From NCBI GenBank assembly GCA_017979445.1, contig CM030715.1, forward strand, positions 12,206,187 through 12,270,186: a stretch of 64,000 nt of DNA, in the 5' to 3' direction. Both the position numbers and the translations under genes were made by a program. The notes under the pieces were generated by a model. That model saw only the letters and a list, made by a program, of their open reading frames with translations. It was not told the origin of the DNA and did not search any database. Positions 21,111-32,307 of this stretch are shown here, one piece after another. The DNA comes from Akebia trifoliata (taxonomy: Eukaryota; Streptophyta; Magnoliopsida; Ranunculales; Lardizabalaceae). How positions within the stretch are numbered: position 1 is the first letter of the stretch; each line of letters starts with the position of its first letter.

Positions 21111-22446
21111 AGCATGGACAATGGTCATGAGGCCTTCAACAATGCTAATTCTGAAAGGCAATGAAGATAAACAATTGATGAAATTGTTGGAAGAACTTGC
21201 AGTTCATGCACATAAGGTTTATTAGCCTGATCTCTTTGTCAGATCTTCATTGGCCCTTCTCGTGTGCAATATAAGCCAAGCCACGACAGTGGTTTATGTC
21301 TGTTTCAAATTGAGTTTATTGACCTATATATAAGGCCATAACATAACAGATGAAAACACTAGGCCACTTTGTTATATTGCACTACCTCCTTGAAGTGAAG
21401 GAAGGATTTAAATACAAAATATTCCTTTTTCCTCTTTCAACATGTTACTGTACATAATAAGGTGTATCAATTTACAGAACTATAGAATCAGTGACGACCA
21501 CAGGTATGAGAAAATGAACAAAATAACAACAACAACAAAAAGTGGATTGAAACCATGCACACATGGTTTATAAAATGGGAAAAAATTTAGCTATGGTTTA
21601 CAAAACGGGAAAAAATTTAGCTATCTTCGATTCTATGTCTTCCGAATGCATTAGAGGTGAAGTTTCGATTTCAGTTAAAAAGAGGAAAAATAGAGGTCAA
21701 GTTCGATTTCAGTTAAAATTCAAATCAAATACTTGTCACGATGACTGCAAATCAAAATACCATTAAAAGAGACAAATAGCAAAGAAAACAATTTAAAAAA
21801 AGGGGAAAAATAGACTATGGAAATGTTTTAAAACACTAACCCTAGACGAAAGTAAATTAGATTAGATTTTAGAAACAAAGTTAACTTTCAGGAGACGAAA
21901 GTAACGAAAATATTATCGTTTTCGTTGTCGCAAACTGTTGTCTCCGTCGCAATGAGTCGTCGTCTGTTATTGAGAGAGAGAGAGAGGGTCGCGTTCTGAT
22001 TTGGGTTCATTTTCGTCAAGAGGAGGAAGAGAGTGAATCGATCTGTCTTCATTTTTGGGGTAAGAGAGTGAATCGAAGAGAGCTGAGTTTTTGATTTGGG
22101 TCTTCGTTAGCAGAGGGAATGCGAGTTAGAAAGAGAGAGATAAGGAAGAAGCGTTGTAGAGATCGATCTGTCTTCGTTTTCGTATCCAGCAGATCGAAAT
22201 GGGAAGAAGAGGAAGACAATGAATCAAAGAGAGCTGAGTTCATTTTTGTTTGTACCTGTAGAGATCAGAAGAAGAGAGTGAATCGAAGAAATCTGTCTTC
22301 GATTTTGAGGGAAGAGAGCTGAGTTAAAAAGGAAGGTTCATTTTCGAATCGATCTACCTTCGTATTTGGGTGGAAGATCATGAATCGAAGAGAAGAGGAA
22401 GGAAGATCTCGATAGCAGAGAGAGAAGAAGAGGAAGGAAGAAACTA
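21111..22446. other. Intergenic stretch, no gene found
   Basis: It includes a (GA)n run near 21970 and, from 21990 to 22440, a loose repeat of gaagagagtgaatcgaagag and atctgtcttcgtttt phrases. Read on the minus strand this resembles a C/T-rich plant 5' UTR, but no supported coding exon follows. Confidence 0.45.
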
Positions 22447-22670
22447 AGGCCCCATTTGTTTCAGCTGCCAGAATCTGCTGTCAGCTTCTGCTGCCAGAAT
22501 CTGTTGTTAGAATCTGCTGCCAGAAACTGAAACACTGAAAAGCTTGTTTGATAGAGCTTTGTAAAAGTGCTGTGCTGTTGACCAGAATCTGGTAATTATT
22601 GTTTGATACAGTTTCTAGAATCTGTTGTTTAGGGTAAAATGACCAGAATACCCTTAAGGTTGATAGTGCA

Positions 22671-23435
22671 CCCAGAATGCATTAAAACTTACCAGAATAC
22701 CCCTATAAATATATAATTACACTAAATATATATAAATATAATAAAATTATATAAAAATTAAAAAAATAATTATATTAATTTTAAAATATTTATAATTCTA
22801 AAAAAACTATAGAAAAATTTATAATTCTATAGAAATTTCGGCAGCATTTCCTCTTAAAAATAGACATATGAAATTTTCCTAATAAATAAAATACCTACAT
22901 AATACGGAATCCAACATAATGCATAAAAAATTATCAAAATACCCCTATAAATATATAATTACACTAAATATATATAAATATAATAAAATTATATAAAAAT
23001 TAAAAAATAATTATATTAATTTTAAAATATTTATAATTCTAAAAATAATATAGAAAAATTTATAATTCTATAGAAATTTCGACAGCATCTCCTCTTAAAA
23101 ATAGACATATGAAATTTTCCTGATAAATAAAATACCTGCATAATACGCAATCCAACATAATGCACCCAGAATGCATAAAAAATTATCAGAATACCCCTAT
23201 AAATATATAATTACACTAAATATATATAAATATAATAAAACTATATAACAAATTAAAAAAATTATTATTTTAATTTTAAAATGTTTATAATTCTAAAAAT
23301 AAATTATAGAAAAATTTATAATTCTATAGAAATTTCGACAATATCTCCTCTAAAAAATGGACATATGAGATTCCTTATAAACAAAATACCTGCATAATTA
23401 ATATTGATAATGCACTCAGAATGTTCTAAAAATGA
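22671..23435. repeat. ~250 bp tandem triplication
   Basis: Three head-to-tail copies are marked by aatacccctataaatatata at about 22696, 22938 and 23190 and by agaaatttcg-cag-atctcctct. The spacing is 242 and 252 bp. The third copy is cut short. The unit is over 80% A+T by eye and non-coding. Confidence 0.88.
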
Positions 23436-23739
23436 CCAGTATTATTTATATTCATAACACATCCACATAATATCTCATTTATATTATGACATCATTTAAT
23501 AGGTAATCCACACTACATGATCAGTATGTAGCATATGATGACATCATTTAGCTCAACTCTCTTGCATATTTACCAAGATCAGAATGTGGTAAATGGATTC
23601 CAGTCTTATTTTCAAGTGAACAAAACAAATAATATTACCAGTAACAATGAACACAACCTAAAAGCACGCTCATAAATACATGTAGATCAATCAAATACTA
23701 AAAAAGATGATATTTCTTCTAGTAGCAATGAAAAAAACT

Positions 23740-24189
23740 GTGTACCGTGACCCATGGTTCCAAACATTGAAAATAGTCTTTAGTAATATCGTGCAAAGCA
23801 TCAAGAGCAACCTTATCAACTTACACAAATAATTTCCCCAAATCAGAAATAATCAATTTTTATTTTTACCGGCACGAAAATCTTAGAAACTAAACAGGCT
23901 TCAAAAAAAAAAAAAAAAAACTTACACGTTCGAGTTGCAATTTGCTTGGATGCTCCGAAAACTTCTTCGAAACCAACATACAAATCCTCGGATGGTTTGA
24001 AATCACACCCGCTTTCCAAAATGCATTCGAGAACACATGAGAAAACGAATCGGGATAATCTAAAATCTAATTCAATCTATACATCTTAGCCAATAAACCT
24101 CTAGCAATATCAGTAAGTTGCAAGACCCAATTCATGTTCAAACCCTTATGAGATCCTCCTCCCAAGTTCTGTGACTGACTGCCCTCCAT
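23740..24189 (-). pseudogene. NAP1 (Nck-associated protein 1) exon pair, broken
   Basis: From an ATG at 24189 the minus strand reads GSHKGLNMNWVLQLTDIARG and LLAKMYRLN, a TAG at 24067-24069, then ILDYPDSFSHVFSNAFWKAG and NHPRICMLVSKKF up to LQLER. There a GTAAGT donor (23920-23925) follows. A second exon starts at 23820 with VDKVALDALHDITKDYFQCL and EPWV. This matches the N-terminal part of plant NAP1, a subunit of the SCAR/WAVE actin-regulating complex. The intron is short (~105 bp), and its acceptor is damaged (TAA where AG is expected). The remaining ~1,200 residues of NAP1 are absent, so it is a captured or relocated fragment. Confidence 0.82.
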
Positions 24190-25190
24190 CTATTTGTCTT
24201 CTACCTCAGTCTTCAAATTTGATTTAGGACAATCCTGAGCACAAAATAACTAATAAACAACTACCATACAAATCATAAATTTTTTGATGAAATAATAGTC
24301 TCTATTGAGGCAAAGGTGTCAGGTAGCTTAGTTGGTAAAATACCAAATACAAAGGAACCATCATTACTAACTAATGTTGTTGGGATGTGTGGAACTTGGG
24401 TGAAAGCTACGAGTACAAGGAGCCAAACAATGACAACAATTCCAACAACAACAACAACAATAACAATGAGTATGTGACCAAGAAATATAGCTTGTAACAA
24501 CAATGATGTTCAAATTGGTACTCATTGTAATGTTGGTCAGTCATGCCATTTTGTTCTTAAGAGATATTTATCATTTAAAATTCAAAGAAATATAACTTTC
24601 ATTAGATTGGTACCTCTTTTCAAAAAAAAATTGTTGTACCTAAGGGTGTTGAAGTATACACATGATGGGTGGAATTTCCAACACCTAAATAGTAAGGACA
24701 TACTTTTTCATTTTATTGAGGTGGTGAGATCAGAACTACCACTTAACCTTCAGAGGCATTGAAGGGCAATAAAATTAATAAATTTTATGTTTTTGGTTTA
24801 AATTCAAATTTTACTAAAATTATTCCTGAATTTGAATTTTTTTTCATTCTCCATTGGATTCTTAAATGTTCATTCAGAACTCAACCTACACTATTCCCAC
24901 ACAAAATATTTCATAAGCTTGAAAAATGCTAACTATGTATAAGAACCAACTAAATCACTCTAAAATATCAAATTTTCTAAATCAAAATAATTGCAAACTA
25001 GATGAAACAAGAATTTGTAGAAACTTTACCTTCCCTGCAACATAACAGATTCGTTGGGCCGAAGTTGACTGTTGTTCGTCCCTGTGAACTCAAATGTTTC
25101 GCAACTACTAAATCAGAGAAAGAAAACAGATCTAAGAACAGAAAACGAAGAAAAATAGAAAATTTAACAGTTTTAAATACTTAGTAGAGA

Positions 25191-25600
25191 GTTACCTTAT
25201 CGATAACTCGGCCATTGAATGCTCGATTGAACCCTGGCTCTACTAACACAACTAATACGAGAAGAAACCCAAGAATCGATCGTCGATGGCATCGATCAGA
25301 GATGCCTGTCGTTGCCAATTTATCGTCGATGGCTTCGATCAGAGATGTGTGCCATCGTCAATGGGGATCTAGAGGTGTCTGTGGGGTTTCGGTTGAACGA
25401 AGAACAGCTGCGTGCTGTCGAGAAGAAGAGAGAGAGAGAGATAAAGAATGGATGTGCGAGGTATTTTCAAGAAGAAGAGATGCATGATTCGTCGAGAAAG
25501 GAAGCTGCTGTGCAGTTCTGTCGCAGAGAAGGGAAGAAGAGAAGTAGAGAAGTAGAGAAGAGATCGAGGGTACTTTGGTCTTTTCTGCTGAGCCGTTTTT
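25191..25600 (-). other. Possible leader and first exon of the minus-strand chimeric gene
   Basis: On the minus strand a C/T-rich stretch (ttctttatctctctctctct region, about 25430-25460) leads to ATGGCCGAGTTATCGATAAG at 25215-25196, followed by a GTAAC donor at 25191-25195. A further exon-like piece with TTCTTAG acceptor and AAG|GTAAAG donor lies at about 25030-25125. No family is recognised. It is upstream of the NAP1 exons in the right orientation, so it may be their captured or host-derived 5' end. This is inference. Confidence 0.3.
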
Positions 25601-25950
25601 CGGTGTTAGAAACTCCCGCAAACTCAAATATAAAAGCGTCTTTTATTAGCTTTTTCAATCTGCGTTTTAAAACGCAAATTTTGAACGCAAAAAATATTAC
25701 CAAACGGTAATTTAAGAGTGAGACGCAGATTCTCACCACCAAAGCGCAAAAAAACGCCTCAAGAAGCGATAACAAGCACCACCTAATCGATCTGTGTTTA
25801 GGGAGGTAGTTGCAAAATCGAAAAAGTCGTTTGTTTACAAAAGTATGTAACGCTACAAACGATCTGAACCGTAGATCCATTCGGTATCAAACAGCTGAGT
25901 TGATTTGTAGAGATGTGAGTTGATATGATTGTCGTCTGAACGCATATATC

Positions 25951-26166
25951 ATGAGAAGTTCATCTTAAAAAATAATCAGTCCAATCTGAAACTTCTAACC
26001 CCATCAAAAGTGATGTAGAATGTGGACCGTCTATTTTTTATCAATAATTTTTAAATCACTTTTGATGGATTTAGAAGTTTCAGATTGAGCTGATTTTATG
26101 TGAGGATGATCTTCTCATCATAGAGATCATCCTCACAAAAAATCAGCTCAATCCGAAACTTTTATC
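25951..26166. repeat. Fold-back element (inverted repeats, MITE-like)
   Basis: ccaatctgaaacttctaacc and atcaaaagtgat (25981-26014) are answered by atcacttttgatggatttag, aagtttcagattgagctgat (26056-26096). A second inverted pair follows: gtgaggatgatcttctca (26100-26117) against gagatcatcctcac (26125-26138), then tcagctcaatccgaaac again. The nested arms would form a long hairpin. No target duplication is identified. Confidence 0.75.
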
Positions 26167-26408
26167 CCATATTTTGAAGAACCATTGTTTTTACATATGT
26201 CCCATGATCCGCCCCATATATATATATATTTGCTGGTTCTGGCAGCATTAGAGCTTATAAAATCATGTTGGTATTGTTGTTCCTCAATTTACAGGTTAGT
26301 GTGGTTGTTTTCTTTTTTATATAGTTGAGCAATCAACAAATGGTTTGTATTTTTTTTTTTTGTGAATCTAGAGAATGGATTTTTTCTTTCTTTTTACTGT
26401 AATTGAAG

Positions 26409-26689
26409 TGTGCAAGAAGATGGTTTGACGAAGGTGATATCACACATTTGGCTAACTTGGGGGAGTATGTTTCTGATATGCTAGCAGTTGGTGCAAGGCT
26501 TACCTTTCCCATGCAACCTACTAAGCTATGGTTGTTCATAGTCATAGCCACATCTTCAGTGGCAACTGTGTATTAGTTGTATTAGGATTCTGTGTAATGG
26601 ATTGGGAACATCTCAACCCAAAATCCAAACACTTTGGGCTTAGAAATGAGCTAATCTTGAAGAACAAGAGCATATACTACATCTCCATT
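26409..26689 (+). pseudogene. EXS-domain (PHO1/XPR1-type) exon, decayed
   Basis: After an acceptor-like AAG at 26406-26408 the frame reads CARRWFDEGDITHLANLGEY, VSDMLAVGARLTFP, then LWLFIVIATSSVATVY. TAG stops at 26574 and 26583 and a TAA at 26595 sit exactly where the family has the Y-Q-L-Y-W-D motif. After a +1 shift it continues MDWEHLNPKSKHFGLRNELI and KNKSIYYISI to a perfect GTGAGT donor at 26690. The EXS domain is the C-terminal membrane part of phosphate exporters of the PHO1/XPR1/SYG1 group. Only this one exon is found; the 3' exons are not visible downstream. It is broken and not functional as read. Confidence 0.72.
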
Positions 26690-26785
26690 GTGAGTTTCTC
26701 CACTTTAATAAGAACTACTATGTTGTTGTCTTTTGTTTTGTTTCTTTCGATTTTTACAATTATATCGTCTGTTACTTATTTATAG

Positions 26786-28017
26786 AATTTCATCTCATTT
26801 GCATCTAGATCTGTTAAATTTTCACCTTCCCTAGCTTCTTCAACTCGTTCAAGCACACTGCACACGTATTACTACTTTCTGGTAGCCTCCATGATATTTC
26901 TCATGTTTGAAGGGAAACATTAATAGGAAAGTGCATATCTTTTTTTCTAAAGTGACTGTTTTTTTTGTTTTGTTTGTTTGTTTGTTTTTTTTTTTTTTTT
27001 TGTGGGTTGGGGGGGGGGTGCATATGTCACTTGTGGCCAACCTAGACGACTTTCATTTGATCAATGAGTCAGTGACATGAACAATGTCCTTGTTCATATC
27101 ATGTATGGCATCGCATTTGTGCATTGCATTGCTAGACATTTTAGATAGAAAAGGCAAATGAAGCACGCCCTAGGTTTATCAAAAATCAATGCTAAAGATG
27201 TACGAGCTCAGATGCAGACTCTCATATATGTCTCTTAGTAATTTTTGATTAATCAGTTATTTTTTGTAGCATTTTTTTCTTCTAATGTTCTGATTTTTGT
27301 ATTGGATTTTAAGGGTAATGCATAGGTTTAGTTAGATTACTAGAAGGGATGAGGCTAGGGTTTGTAGGGTAGGTAGCAATTGGGGCTATTGGGAGGGTGT
27401 GGCAACAGTTTGGGTGGTTGGAATGAGATGAAACAACAGTATTGAGGATTGGAATAGATGTAGGAAGAGTTATGGAGGGATGTAATTGGGCTGGACAATA
27501 GTAGGGATAGGTTTGGGTGGGCTGAATTGCAAGGGTAGTAGTAGGTGTGAATGTAGATGAAGGGGTTGAGGTGAGGTTTAATGGTGTTGGATCAGCTTCA
27601 GCATGGTTTGTATGGGTAATGGAAGGGTTTAGATGTATGTTAGACCAGCACAAAGTTATTGTTGCAGCTGATTACCAATTTCGATCTATGACCAATCTTT
27701 GGTGTAAGACACAATGATCAGGAAGTTGTTGTTCTTGCGGCCACAAAAACTCCCTATGGTTTGGATCTATGAACAATTTTTTAAATTGAAATCCCAATTT
27801 ATGGGAAGTTCCATGAAGTTTTGCAGTCTACCTTTCTTCTAGAACATTATAGATTACTCATAACTGACTCATGATCTCAATTTTGTTGAAGAAAATCTAT
27901 AAATAAAAGGCTTTGTGGTTTTTGATACTTTACTTAAGATCCATCTATTTTCAGATTCTTGTGGCGGACGAATGCCAGTTTTGCCATCTCCAGGCACTGC
28001 AAATGCTTTGACGTGTT
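26786..28017. other. Intergenic stretch, no gene found
   Basis: It includes a T run followed by a nine-base G run near 26982-27018, and a region (27310-27620) rich in TGGG/GTAGGG words that gives low-complexity frames on both strands. No recognisable protein is present. Confidence 0.5.
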
Positions 28018-28116
28018 CAGGAAGCAGAAGCTAATAAAGCTGCTGCAAAGTATGACAATGCTTCCATTGATTTCCAAATTGAGTTTTATAAGAGATGGTT
28101 TGACCCCATATTTTGA
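28018..28116 (+). pseudogene. Exon-like coding piece, family not recognised
   Basis: An open stretch reads QEAEANKAAAKYDNASIDFQ then IEFYKRWFDPIF to TGA at 28114. The preceding ~60 bases in the same frame (ILVADECQFCHLQALQML) contain one stop before it. The composition looks like real protein (helical, charged) rather than random AT-rich sequence. It lies 1.3 kb after the EXS fragment on the same strand, but I cannot tie it to that family. Confidence 0.35.
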
Positions 28117-28829
28117 AGTTGCTTCCAATCACCAATGGTGAGTACTGTATGATCCTTTTGTTCTTTTCTTTTGTTAGTCTCCTTTCTCTTTCTACATCTT
28201 ATAGTGAGTTTTGTTCTCTATGACTAGGCTTTAAAGATGTTCCTAAAGGATGTGTGATCATAAGGGAGCACATTCCCATTACCAATCTGTTTACCTGTAT
28301 GTCTTTGGTTGAATGAAGTTGACCGTTTTACTTCCAGAGACCAGATTAGTTTTTCCACTATTAGGGACAAAATAATGTCAAAAGTAAATTGGAGTGTCAT
28401 CATGTTCATGGACTGTGAAAGGCCCAACTTTGTCGTTCAAGTCAAACTTTTATCTCATAGCCTTATATATACTTATTCATTTGGATTGTTGAACGACTAA
28501 AAGTACAAAAAAAAAATTCATAAAGTCAAAAATCTTGAATACTTGATCTCAAGTTCGACCCAAATCCCCCGCTTAAACGATTCATGAGACACTGAGAGGA
28601 GACATAGATCATACTTCCAGAACAAAAAATAGATAAAACCCGTGTCCATTCTATCCCTCAATAAATCCAGATTCAACATTTCTTATCCTTTCGCAACCAT
28701 AACCTAAGCCTATGTTTCGTCCTATTTAAAGTCATCTCATATCAAGGAATGGTTCAAGGCGACTCAATCACGGTAGAAGCATGTCATGAAAAACATTGTC
28801 AGGGTATAGTTGATTTTGCTACTTAACTC

Positions 28830-29290
28830 GGATTTCAAGCGGCCAAAGTCGTTGGAAGACCCGAGAGGGGAGGTCAGGTCAAATATTTGAAAAAAAAATA
28901 GCAACTTGAAGTGTAGAGTCATTGATCTCAAAGCTCAACTTGAGTCACAACACCATGAAAATCGTCGGAGGAACTCAAGAGGGGAAACCAGATCTGTAAC
29001 TCAAGAAAAAATGTCAATAGAAGAGCAAAGTGTTTGATCTCGCAGCTCAACTTGAGTCACCAAGCCACAAGGGACACAGAGAAATTGAAAAGGTATTCAA
29101 AGTGAAAATCTATAAAATAAACATAGACTGAAAGGGCATGGTGAAAACCTACAGGGGCACTATGAGTAAAAAAATCAGTTTATGCAAGATCAAAACCACC
29201 AGCACGATGAAAATCCCAAAAGGGCGTCGATGTGCAAAAATGTGGAAACCGGGTCTGGTGAAAACCGAAATTGGCGCTAGGGGCAAAAGT
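28830..29290 (+). repeat. 3' UTR repeats including three GAAAACC hairpins
   Basis: A ~115 bp unit (gatctcaaagctcaacttga then gtcac) is repeated with decay. Then hairpin units follow: CATGGT...ACTATG (29137-29163), CGA...TCG with CCC/GGG inside (29205-29229), and TCTGGT...GCTAGG-type (29254-29281). Each has TGAAAA after the left arm. Confidence 0.7.
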
Positions 29291-30281
29291 GAAAAAAAAA
29301 AAAAAAAACAAAAAAAACAACTCTTAACCCGCAAAAGTATAAACTGTGAACGGTAAAAATCTGGAAGTCCTCAATATTCCAATGAAGATAATTCAGTCAA
29401 AATCCTCAGTCTCGGGGATGATTCTGAAGATGCTAAGGATTAGCTGACACTTGTATCCTCGGCATTTGGCAAAGATACCATAATCGTTGATGTTTAGAGG
29501 CGTCAAATACTAGTTTGTAACAGATTGTTCGACAAAGGCAATTTTTTTAAAACCTAAAACAAAAAAAATGCATCATCAAAATTACTATTTTTGGCCTATG
29601 ACAAAGAATCTAGGACTTTTCTTAAAATCAAGAGTTTTTGGAAGTAGTAAATATATCTGAGGCCACTACATAAAAACCTATTTCATTCATTTAAAATAGT
29701 GTTATATCATTCTCTTTAAAAGTAGGGTACAAGAAGGAATAACGGGTAAAGAACCACTCAAGCATTTCCCTGGGAAGCGTAATAAGCAACAAGTCAACTT
29801 CTAGGGCTTTGATCTGAGCAGCTTGATCAACGATGATTCTCTCCACATCCGAGGCATGATGACACATCAAATACTCAAATATCATGCCATCATGCAAGTT
29901 TCTCTCAAGGACGGTCATGTTACGCTAAGCTCTCTCAAGATGATCCTATAACTTCCATGAAGGGGAAACTAAGTTCGAAATTCAAAATCAGTGAGAAAAA
30001 AAGAAAATAATATCTCAAAATTGGATTGCATGGTTTAAAACGTCGATCACTTTCAAAAATCATAAAAAAATGGTATCTAAGATTTCAAACGAACTCCGTA
30101 CCACGAAATCAAGGGTTTCAAAAAGGTTAACCCTGTCAGACCCCGTGCTTGGGTAGCAACATTCTACAAAATAAAATTCCTCAATCCATACGACGTTATA
30201 ATCATCAAACAACAAATTATTTCGGATTCATACAAATAATGGGTCTAATTTATTTTTTATAGTTTTTTGCAAGCAACTCCT
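29291..30281 (+). other. Tat 3' UTR continuation, no gene
   Basis: Low-complexity and AT-rich, without a supported protein. It leads to the phrase caagcaactcctacaaagag at the polypurine tract. Confidence 0.5.
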
Positions 30282-30295
30282 ACAAAGAGGGGAAG
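30282..30295 (+). promoter_or_regulatory. Polypurine tract of the Tat fragment
   Basis: ACAAAGAGGGGAAG directly before TGTAAATACCCC. It is the same design as AAAGAGGGGCATC in the Ogre-like element. Confidence 0.75.
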
Positions 30296-31106
30296 TGTAA
30301 ATACCCCAATTTGCACGAACCCGTAGGAAAATCCAAATTTTCTCGAATTGATTCCAACTAAGAACTCAAGCCTTTCAATGAGCTCGCATTACCACTTAGC
30401 ATCACTTTCATGCATACATGCATCATGTCATATAGTTTGCATGCCCCACCTTATCCCTAATCCAATTTAATTCCATACCACTTCCATGATCCAATCTAAA
30501 TTCATATATGTTCTCTATTAACCGATCCATCACCCATACCCTAGCTCAAGTTTATAAACAAATTCCATTGTCCATATCCAGGTTCATTTTCAAACCCATC
30601 ATCCATTATCCATAACCAAATTCATCTCTAAACCCATTATCCATCATCCATAACCAAGTCCATCTCCTAACCCATTATCCATTATCCATAAACCAAGTCC
30701 ATTCTCTAAGCCCAATACCAAGCCCACTCTAAGCCCATTTTCTCACATCCCCTCAAAAGATGACACATGTTGATCTCCCATAAGCCCTCAATACCCAATG
30801 CATTATCTAATTGGAGAGTCAACTCCCCCTTGTGAAAATTCAAGAATGTCTTTCCTAAAAAGGTTGGTTAAATTAAAAAGGTTGGTCAAATTAAAAAGGT
30901 TATTTGGTCTTTGGTAATAATTCATAAAGTTGAGAGATCTTCCAATCATACCCTCAAAAGGTGGGAATCTTCAAGTATATACATGGAGCTATCCCATTAG
31001 TCAATTTCAAAAATATACTTCCACCCTTGCTTTATGAGTTATTTACAAATGAACTAAGGTCTACTTTTCACCTACCACTTCACCTTTACACATGTCATTC
31101 TCCTAC

Positions 31107-32307
31107 TGATGAGACTATCGTTGTTCTTCTCACCGGAGTTAATAAAATCTGACGTTTACCTTACTTGTGGGGCAAGTAGGGGATCGAACCCAAGAGAAAT
31201 GAGGAATAGAGTTAAGCTAAGAAGATAAAATTAAAATTAACTAAAAGGAATTAAAACTGTTTTTCTTTGTATTTTTGAACTTATAAGAAAATGTAAAATT
31301 ACTAGAAAAGAAACTAAAGTAAATGAAATTAAAAGTAAGTAAACTTATGAAATTAAAACACCATTAGAGGTAGATCTACCTAGAACATGTTGATGAGCAA
31401 TTCTTAGTTTCAAGCCTTTTTATAACTCAATCGTAAGGGCTTGGTATTAGCTCCTTAGATCGAAAAGTTTTGCAAATGAAATGAAATAAGGGAACATAAA
31501 CAAAGTAGAATTCTTTGAAAACTTCCTACTACCAATTATCTAGTTTAAGCATACTTTATCTTGATCTAATCCAAGCATAAAGTATCTATATTAAGAATAA
31601 TAGGTGCAAGAAACTTAAAGAGAATTCATAAGCATTTTAAATAAAAGAAAGGCATGAAATTAAAAATAACACAAGAACTTGCTCTAGGCTTTTCCACTCT
31701 CCAATGGAGGGGAACTTAGCCTAATGTCATTGCAAGAGAGGGAAGATAAGAGATGAAATAACTTTTCTTCATTTCATGGAGAAAATTACAACTTCTTCTT
31801 CTTCTACTTCTTACAAGACTAATTAGCCAAAAGGAAATAACTAGAAAATGAAAATACAAAAAATAAGAGAATAGGCAAAGAGCCTTAGATTAAAGGAGTC
31901 TTGGATAAGAGAACCAAAATGGGACCCTTTCTCTAGAAATGAAGGCTCTATTTATAGAGAAAAATGTGTGTAGAAGAGTCTAAAAGTAGCCTCCACTTTT
32001 CTTTGCACAAAAAGATAAAATAGGAGAATATGAGTTAAGGATTAGGGCATTCCAAAGTGGGCATTCCAAAAAATGCTTTTGCCTTGAGATTTTGATTTCA
32101 AATTGTTGATTTTCTGCACAAGAAACACACGTAATTAGATTTATCTAGTAAATGAATTTATTTATATATAATTAAGCCTAATTAACATGCAACGTGGTGA
32201 TTTGAGGCTTATCATGATTATTATCTTAATGTAGAGAAATAGGTACAAAAATCAAGATAAATATCCAGAAAATGTGCGTATAATTTAGTGTTTGGAGACA
32301 CTCATCA
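31107..32307 (-). mobile_element. Athila solo LTR with perfect 5 bp target duplication
   Basis: It runs TGATGAGACTATCG to GGAGACACTCATCA, 1201 bp, and is closely related to the LTRs at 57078-58290 and 63536-64000. CCTAC flanks both sides (31102-31106 and 32308-32312). By comparison with the full element, whose coding strand is minus when the LTR reads this way, the inserted element was on the minus strand. Recombination between its two LTRs would leave exactly this structure. Confidence 0.95.

Larger units (their letters stand above)
22447..25790. mobile_element. Possible non-autonomous DNA transposon carrying NAP1 exons
   Basis: The left edge reads ggccccatttgtttcagctg followed by clustered ccagaatctgctgt subterminal repeats and gggtaaaatgaccagaatac, a style common at the ends of plant hAT- and Harbinger-type non-autonomous elements. 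Near 25690 the right side holds taccaaacggtaattt and another word pair of the same style (gagggtactttggtc at 25566). Inside lie NAP1-like exons and a C/T-rich leader, both on the minus strand. I could not find a clean inverted repeat pair or target duplication, so the borders and class are tentative. Confidence 0.3.

Noticed and set aside
25312..25710. Forward Glu/Arg-rich frame
   Set aside because: GA-rich low complexity, antisense to a C/T-rich leader; no homology seen.
29138..29356. Lys-rich forward frame
   Set aside because: Part of hairpin repeats and an A run in a 3' UTR.
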